DNA from: an uncultured Collinsella sp.
Lineage (GTDB): Bacteria; Actinomycetota; Coriobacteriia; Coriobacteriales; Coriobacteriaceae
Direction of reading: 5' to 3'
Assembly: GCA_937997605.1 (NCBI GenBank)
Contig: CALLFD010000255.1
Coordinates: 1 to 5,285 of the forward strand
DNA: 5,285 nt
Shown in pieces: positions 1 through 5,285 of the stretch. The notes under the pieces are model-generated. The model saw only the letters and a program-made list of their open reading frames with translations, was not told the origin of the DNA and did not search any database. A program made the translations under genes and the position numbers. Each line of letters begins with the position of its first letter. Position 1 is the first letter of the stretch.

Positions 1-425
1 CTGCCGGCGATAAAAGACAGCCCCATGTCGCGAGCCAGCAGCTGAAACGCCACCTCGCCCTTGACAGGAAGCACCGTACCGTCCAAGCCAAGCTCACCGG
101 CGATAAGACAACGATCGAGGTTGTCGCGGGGAATCTGACCATCGGCCGCCAATACCGCGATGGCGATGGGAAGATCAAAGCCGCTACCGGTCTTGCGAAT
201 ATCGCCGGGCGCCAGATTGACCGTAATGCCCGAGCGCGGGATCTCGAACCCGGCGGAGCGCATCGCACAGCGAATGCGACCACGCGACTCCATCACCTCC
301 ATACTCGGGATGCCGAGCATCTGGATGCCCGGAACGCCGCCGGCAAGCGACACCTCGACCGTGACGTGAATCGCCTCGACGCCGCGGATGCAGGCCGCGT
401 GAACGGCAAACGTCTCGAACGCCAT
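1..425 (-). CDS. comM: ComM/YifB family Mg-chelatase-like AAA+ ATPase, N-terminal part (cut by window edge)
   Basis: Only the first 141 residues are visible; the gene runs off the left edge with the frame still open. They form the N-terminal ChlI-like (ribosomal S5-type fold) domain of the ComM/YifB family. Visible signatures are GVEAIHVTVEVSLAGGVPG (about 15-33), GIPSMEVMESRGRIRCAMR (38-56), VNLAPGDIRKTGSGFDLPIA (69-88) and AGELGLDGTVLPVKG (109-123). Full-length members are about 500 residues; the Walker A/B ATPase core and C-terminal domain would lie beyond base 1. In naturally transformable bacteria ComM is a hexameric helicase that promotes branch migration during integration of donor DNA, but the gene is also widespread in bacteria not known to be competent, so its role here is inferred. 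The ATG shares its A with the yraN stop (TGATG), and an AGGTG ribosome site lies 5 bases upstream inside yraN, so the two genes are probably translationally coupled. A GTG one codon upstream is a less likely start. Confidence 0.93.
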   Translation of the reverse strand, partial: MAFETFAVHAACIRGVEAIHVTVEVSLAGGVPGIQMLGIPSMEVMESRGRIRCAMRSAGFEIPRSGITVNLAPGDIRKTGSGFDLPIAIAVLAADGQIPRDNLDRCLIAGELGLDGTVLPVKGEVAFQLLARDMGLSFIAG

Positions 426-910
426 CACGACACCTGCCAATCGAACGCGTTGTACTGATGCTCGATCTCGGCGATATGCCCGCCGCGAATGGTGACACCC
501 ACGGCATCGAAGCGAATCGCCTTGAGCGGATAATGCTCCATGAGATAGCAACTTGCGATGCGGCGGTAGCGGCGTTGCTTTTGGGCGTCCACGGCCTCCT
601 CGGGAAAGACCCGCGTGTTGCAATCCAGGGCGACGCGTCTGGTCTTGACCTCGGCCATCACCACGACATCGTCGAGCTCATCGAGCAGCACCAGATCGGC
701 TTCGCCCTCGGTGCAACGATAACCCTGCTCCAGCAAGGTGTAGCCGCGCTCGTTAAAGTAGTCGATGGTGATCAGCTCGCCCAGCATACCCAGCTCGCGG
801 GGACTGAGTCCCTTGATAAACTCGGGCGTCATCGCCCCGCAGTCGAGCTCGCCGTTTTCCCAACGTTCCTTGAGCTGCTGCGTCTTGCTCTTTTTGCTTG
901 CGGCACTCAT
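425..910 (-). CDS. yraN: YraN family protein (UPF0102), predicted nuclease-fold protein
   Basis: This 161-residue protein belongs to the YraN/UPF0102 family, which has a restriction-endonuclease-like (Holliday-junction-resolvase-like) fold; the biochemical function is not firmly established. The core signatures are in order: LGMLGE (40-45), GY (56-57), CTEGEADLV (66-74), VVMAEVKTRR (83-92) and RFDAVGV (133-139). The acidic and lysine residues E45, E70, D72, E87 and K89 match the expected PD-(D/E)XK-like active-site pattern. Family members are usually 115-130 residues; the extra length is mostly a charged, low-complexity N-terminal stretch of about 38 residues before the core. The ATG at 910 is chosen because AAAGGAGA sits 5 bases upstream; the frame stays open to a TTG at 1000, but the 30 extra residues lack a ribosome site and resemble non-coding sequence. 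The gene follows a strong rnhB terminator, so it probably begins a new unit with comM, whose start overlaps its stop by one base. Confidence 0.93.
   Translation of the reverse strand: MSAASKKSKTQQLKERWENGELDCGAMTPEFIKGLSPRELGMLGELITIDYFNERGYTLLEQGYRCTEGEADLVLLDELDDVVVMAEVKTRRVALDCNTRVFPEEAVDAQKQRRYRRIASCYLMEHYPLKAIRFDAVGVTIRGGHIAEIEHQYNAFDWQVS
431..435 (-). promoter_or_regulatory. Ribosome binding site for comM inside yraN
   Basis: The minus strand reads CAGGTGTCGTGATG here. AGGTG is complementary to the 16S 3' end and lies 5 bases before the comM ATG. It supports the ATG at 425 over the GTG at 428 and places the whole initiation region within the last codons of yraN. Confidence 0.6.
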
Positions 911-914
911 GGGA

Positions 915-922
915 TCTCCTTT
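915..922 (-). promoter_or_regulatory. Ribosome binding site that sets the yraN start
   Basis: The minus strand reads AAAGGAGATCCCATG. The AAGGAG core is ideally spaced, 5-6 bases before the ATG at 910. It decides against the longer in-frame TTG start at 1000. Confidence 0.85.
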
Positions 923-1004
923 CCCGCACACTGCATTGCCCCGATGATGAGGGCACCTTTCATGCGGGTAAGTACCGGAAGCAAACCAAAAGCTGACCAA
1001 ATGC

Positions 1005-1010
1005 CGTCAA
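1005..1010 (-). promoter_or_regulatory. Possible -35 element (TTGACG) for yraN-comM
   Basis: TTGACG on the minus strand matches five of six bases of the consensus -35, and its first two T overlap the last two bases of the rnhB terminator U-tract. The sequence 16-18 bases downstream (around GGTTTG) is a poor -10 match, so the promoter call is weak. A start site is nevertheless expected somewhere between here and the yraN ribosome site, because the upstream terminator is strong. Confidence 0.25.
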
Positions 1011-1050
1011 AAAACGGGCCGTACGCAACAATCACGTTGCACACGGCCCG
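1009..1050 (-). terminator. Strong intrinsic terminator after rnhB
   Basis: On the minus strand CGGGCCGT pairs with ACGGCCCG (8 bp), continues through two G-U wobbles and then GCAAC with GTTGC. This gives a 15-bp stem closed by a six-base GTGATT loop and followed at once by six T. The stem arms are 1036-1050 and 1015-1029, and the U-tract is 1014-1009. It begins about 50 bases beyond the rnhB stop and separates rnhB from yraN-comM. Confidence 0.93.
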
Positions 1051-1099
1051 CTACCAGCAGGTTTATAAAACCCCGGAGGTCCCTGTCTCCACAATTGAC

Positions 1100-1888
1100 C
1101 TAGAAAAGGCGCTCAGTCTGCAGAAAGTTTCCGCAAAAGCTCACGCGGTGCAGAGGACAAAGTCCATGTTTGCGAATGGCCTCGATATGCTCGGGGCTCG
1201 CATAGCCCTTCGACTCGGCCAGATGGTACTCGGGATACTCGGCGTCGTACTCGACCATCATCTCGTCACGCGTGACCTTGGCCATGATGGACGCCGCGGC
1301 GATGCAGGCGATCTTGGCATCGCCCTTCACCACATCGCGCTCGTTGGGAACGGCACCCAAAGGATTACCGTCCATGAGGACGCAGTCGGGTTCAAGCCCC
1401 GTATCGGCCACAGCACCCGCGACGGCAGCGCGGATGGCGCGGGCCATGCCCATATCATCGATATCCTTCGGCGCGATATGGCAAAAACCGATCGCCGTCG
1501 CCACCTCGGCAATCTTCACTGAGAGCAGCTCGCGGCGCGCCGGCGTGAGCTTTTTGGAATCGTTGATGCCCCAGATGCGCGGCTCCATCGGAAGGCACAC
1601 GGCACACACGGTCAAGGGCCCCGCTACCGAGCCACGGCCCACCTCGTCGACGCCCACGACCACGCCATCACCGCCGAGCTCATGCATAAGCTCGTACATG
1701 CCGTTGACGCGCTCGCGCTCGGCAAGCTCCTTGGCATGGCGCTTAAGGGCACGCTCGCAAGCCTTGATCACCTGCTGGCGCGGATCCTCGCGATAATGCT
1801 CCACGAGGGCGGGGATCTCCTCAAACGTGGCACTCGCCAGCTCGCCGGCAACCTGCGATGCCGAAACCGAGCTCGTCATGTTGGCCAT
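1100..1888 (-). CDS. rnhB: Ribonuclease HII
   Basis: This 262-residue enzyme cuts the RNA strand of RNA-DNA hybrids and nicks at single ribonucleotides embedded in DNA, starting ribonucleotide excision repair in the cytoplasm. The four metal-binding acids are all visible: D81 and E82 in GVDEVGRGSVAGP, D173 in LMDGN, and D190 in VVKGDAKI. Other family blocks are NDSKKLTPARRE (109-120), AAASIMAKVTRDE (197-209) and SKGYASPEH (226-234). About 70 residues precede the catalytic domain; this extension (HYREDPRQQV, then a charged helix to NGMYELMHEL) resembles the N-terminal region of Bacillus-type RnhB and is normal for that branch. The ATG at 1888 is chosen because AAGGAGG lies 7 bases upstream; an in-frame ATG at 1906 has no ribosome site and would place the AAGGAGG inside the gene. 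It follows rplS, a common linkage, but an intrinsic terminator lies between them. The stop is TAG. Confidence 0.97.
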   Translation of the reverse strand: MANMTSSVSASQVAGELASATFEEIPALVEHYREDPRQQVIKACERALKRHAKELAERERVNGMYELMHELGGDGVVVGVDEVGRGSVAGPLTVCAVCLPMEPRIWGINDSKKLTPARRELLSVKIAEVATAIGFCHIAPKDIDDMGMARAIRAAVAGAVADTGLEPDCVLMDGNPLGAVPNERDVVKGDAKIACIAAASIMAKVTRDEMMVEYDAEYPEYHLAESKGYASPEHIEAIRKHGLCPLHRVSFCGNFLQTERLF

Positions 1889-1895
1889 ACCAGGC

Positions 1896-1902
1896 CCTCC
1901 TT
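1896..1902 (-). promoter_or_regulatory. Consensus ribosome binding site that sets the rnhB start
   Basis: The minus strand reads AAGGAGG followed by seven bases and the ATG at 1888. The match is perfect. It overlaps the codons just after the alternative ATG at 1906, making that start unlikely. Confidence 0.88.
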
Positions 1903-1917
1903 GCATGAAAATCAGAT

Positions 1918-1947
1918 AAAAAGAAGGGCCACCCGAAGGTGACCCTT
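1918..1947 (-). terminator. Intrinsic terminator after rplS (UUCG tetraloop)
   Basis: The minus strand gives AAGGGTCACC, a TTCG loop, then GGTGGCCCTT: a 10-bp stem with one U-G wobble, followed by C and five T (1922-1918). The C(UUCG)G loop is an exceptionally stable RNA tetraloop. The hairpin begins 34 bases after the rplS stop, and its U-tract ends only 29 bases before the rnhB ATG, so it may act as a partial terminator controlling read-through into rnhB. Confidence 0.92.
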
Positions 1948-1948
1948 G

Positions 1949-1966
1949 TGTCCAAACGAGTGGACA
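1949..1966 (-). other. Small inverted repeat just upstream of the rplS terminator
   Basis: TGTCCA and TGGACA (6 bp, perfect) flank a six-base spacer, directly ahead of the main terminator hairpin in the rplS 3' untranslated region. It could form a second short hairpin in tandem with the terminator, or protect the 3' end; it may also be chance. Confidence 0.35.
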
Positions 1967-1981
1967 GACGCTGCGATCTTC

Positions 1982-2323
1982 TTAGCGCTTCTCGGGGATG
2001 CGAGCAGCCTTGCCCACCTTGTCGCGGAGGTAGTACAGCTTGGCGCGACGGACGCGACCATGACGAACGACCTCGAGCTTGGCGATCTTGGGGCTGTGAA
2101 GCGGGAAGGTACGCTCAACACCGACACCGAAGGACATCTTGCGGACGGTGAAGGTCTCGCGGGCACCGGCGCCGGCCATGCGGATGACGTCGCCCTGGAA
2201 GACCTGGATGCGCTCGCGGTCGCCTTCCTTAATGCGGTAGTGAACCTTGACGTTGTCGGCGACGCGAACCTGAGGAATGTCCTCGCGGATCTGCTGACGC
2301 TCGATTGCGCGGATGTAATCCAT
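1982..2323 (-). CDS. rplS: 50S ribosomal protein L19
   Basis: This 113-residue basic protein is L19 of the large ribosomal subunit, which sits at the subunit interface and contributes to an intersubunit bridge. The family blocks are all present: VRVADNVKVHYRIKEGDRERIQVFQG (19-44), the signature KMSFGVGVERTFPLHSP (62-78), and GRVRRAKLYYLRD (89-101), with a short basic tail ending EKR. The length is typical (about 115). The ATG at 2323 follows AAGGAA with 7 bases between; a TTG two codons upstream directly abuts that ribosome site and is rejected. The gene has its own promoter and structured leader and ends at a strong terminator, so it looks mainly monocistronic. In many bacteria rplS follows trmD, and often lepB lies between rplS and rnhB; here ppdK is upstream and lepB is absent from the interval. 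Confidence 0.98.
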   Translation of the reverse strand: MDYIRAIERQQIREDIPQVRVADNVKVHYRIKEGDRERIQVFQGDVIRMAGAGARETFTVRKMSFGVGVERTFPLHSPKIAKLEVVRHGRVRRAKLYYLRDKVGKAARIPEKR

Positions 2324-2329
2324 GTGCAA

Positions 2330-2335
2330 TTCCTT
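2330..2335 (-). promoter_or_regulatory. Ribosome binding site of rplS
   Basis: AAGGAA on the minus strand lies 6 bases before the ATG at 2323 (ATG preceded by TTGCAC). It supports ATG rather than the TTG at 2329 as the start. Confidence 0.75.
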
Positions 2336-2347
2336 ACTCTTCTAGAG

Positions 2348-2371
2348 GTGCCGTACCACCTTGGCCGGCAC
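2348..2371 (-). promoter_or_regulatory. Stem-loop in the rplS 5' leader
   Basis: GTGCCG pairs perfectly with CGGCAC on the minus strand, and a bulged A allows three more inner pairs (GCC with GGT), leaving a small AAGGT loop. It lies between the predicted start site (near 2386) and the ribosome site. Such structures often mediate autoregulation of ribosomal proteins, and an L19 leader RNA is known in Firmicutes; whether this one is related cannot be judged by eye. Confidence 0.45.
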
Positions 2372-2392
2372 GTAGTTGAACAAACGTATTCG

Positions 2393-2420
2393 AGTATACA
2401 CGCGCGGGTTTCTGCTGCAA
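2393..2420 (-). promoter_or_regulatory. Predicted sigma-70-type promoter of rplS
   Basis: On the minus strand TATACT (2398-2393, one mismatch to the -10 consensus) follows TTGCAG (2420-2415, a moderate -35) with a 16-base spacer. An AT-rich run with T-tracts (about 2427-2452) lies just upstream and could serve as an UP element. Transcription would begin near 2386, giving a leader of about 63 bases. Confidence 0.6.
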
Positions 2421-2456
2421 GAACAATTTTTTACGCAGACAAAAAGACAAAACCCG

Positions 2457-2494
2457 AACATGATAACCGACCGTCTCACGAATGAGACGGGCGG
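2457..2494 (-). terminator. Stem-loop, probable intrinsic terminator after ppdK
   Basis: The minus strand gives CCGTCTCA, a TTCG loop, then TGAGACGG (8 bp perfect). Past one C-U mismatch the stem gains three more G-C pairs (2492-2494 with 2467-2469). The tail TTATCATGTT is only moderately U-rich, so termination may be incomplete, but the position about 40 bases after the ppdK stop fits. True T-tracts occur only further downstream, in the rplS promoter region. Confidence 0.65.
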
Positions 2495-2532
2495 CATGAA
2501 GGGGGCTACGCTAGGCGTCTAAACCCAAAACG

Positions 2533-5283
<2,751 letters not shown>

Positions 5284-5285
5284 GA

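Noticed and set aside
911..1000. Upstream extension of yraN to a TTG start
   Set aside because: The extra 30 residues lack a ribosome site and family similarity, while the ATG at 910 has an ideal AAAGGAGA.
1061..1073. Short palindrome GGTTTATAAAACC-like between rnhB and its terminator
   Set aside because: Only about 5 bp with a three-base loop; too short to call beside the much stronger adjacent terminator.
458..1522. Long plus-strand open frame (354 codons) across yraN and rnhB
   Set aside because: It lies opposite two well-recognised genes, crosses their terminator hairpin, has no ribosome site and resembles no family; a GC-rich antisense shadow.
1889..1906. Upstream ATG for rnhB
   Set aside because: No ribosome site precedes it, and the perfect AAGGAGG would fall inside the coding region; the ATG at 1888 fits better.
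1946..2485. Plus-strand open frame of 179 codons over rplS
   Set aside because: It is antisense to the clear L19 gene, its promoter and leader; the protein has no recognisable motif.

Overview
The window looks like a GC-rich (about 60% by eye) bacterial chromosome, most probably a Coriobacteriia actinobacterium and possibly Collinsella. The basis is the protein style (actinobacterial-type GGKTSHAAV active site in PPDK, ComM with VNLAPGDIRKTG), the rplS / rnhB / yraN / comM gene order, and the mix of Gram-positive AAGGAGG ribosome sites with high GC. The genus is an inference; no rRNA gene is present to confirm it.

All five genes lie on the minus strand, so in transcription order the window reads right to left. 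ppdK (pyruvate, phosphate dikinase; 5283 to 2533) comes first and is essentially full length. A 209-base gap follows, holding a ppdK stem-loop terminator, a good sigma-70-type promoter and a structured leader. rplS (ribosomal protein L19; 2323 to 1982) is next and ends in a textbook UUCG-loop terminator. rnhB (ribonuclease HII; 1888 to 1100) starts only 29 bases after that terminator's U-tract and ends in a second, very strong terminator (15-bp stem plus six U). After a 189-base gap comes yraN (UPF0102 nuclease-fold protein; 910 to 425). Its stop overlaps the start of comM (YifB family Mg-chelatase-like AAA ATPase; 425 to the left edge), of which only the N-terminal 141 residues are inside the window.

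Functionally this is housekeeping DNA: central carbon metabolism (pyruvate/PEP interconversion), translation (L19), removal of RNA from DNA (RNase HII), and a YraN-ComM pair of the kind often followed by dprA in natural-transformation or recombination loci. I find no mobile element, CRISPR array, tRNA, rRNA or toxin/defence module. The points of most interest are regulatory: the terminator layout that splits the locus into units, the lack of room for an rnhB promoter, a structured L19 leader, and coupled yraN-comM translation. I do not see evidence of an undescribed system.
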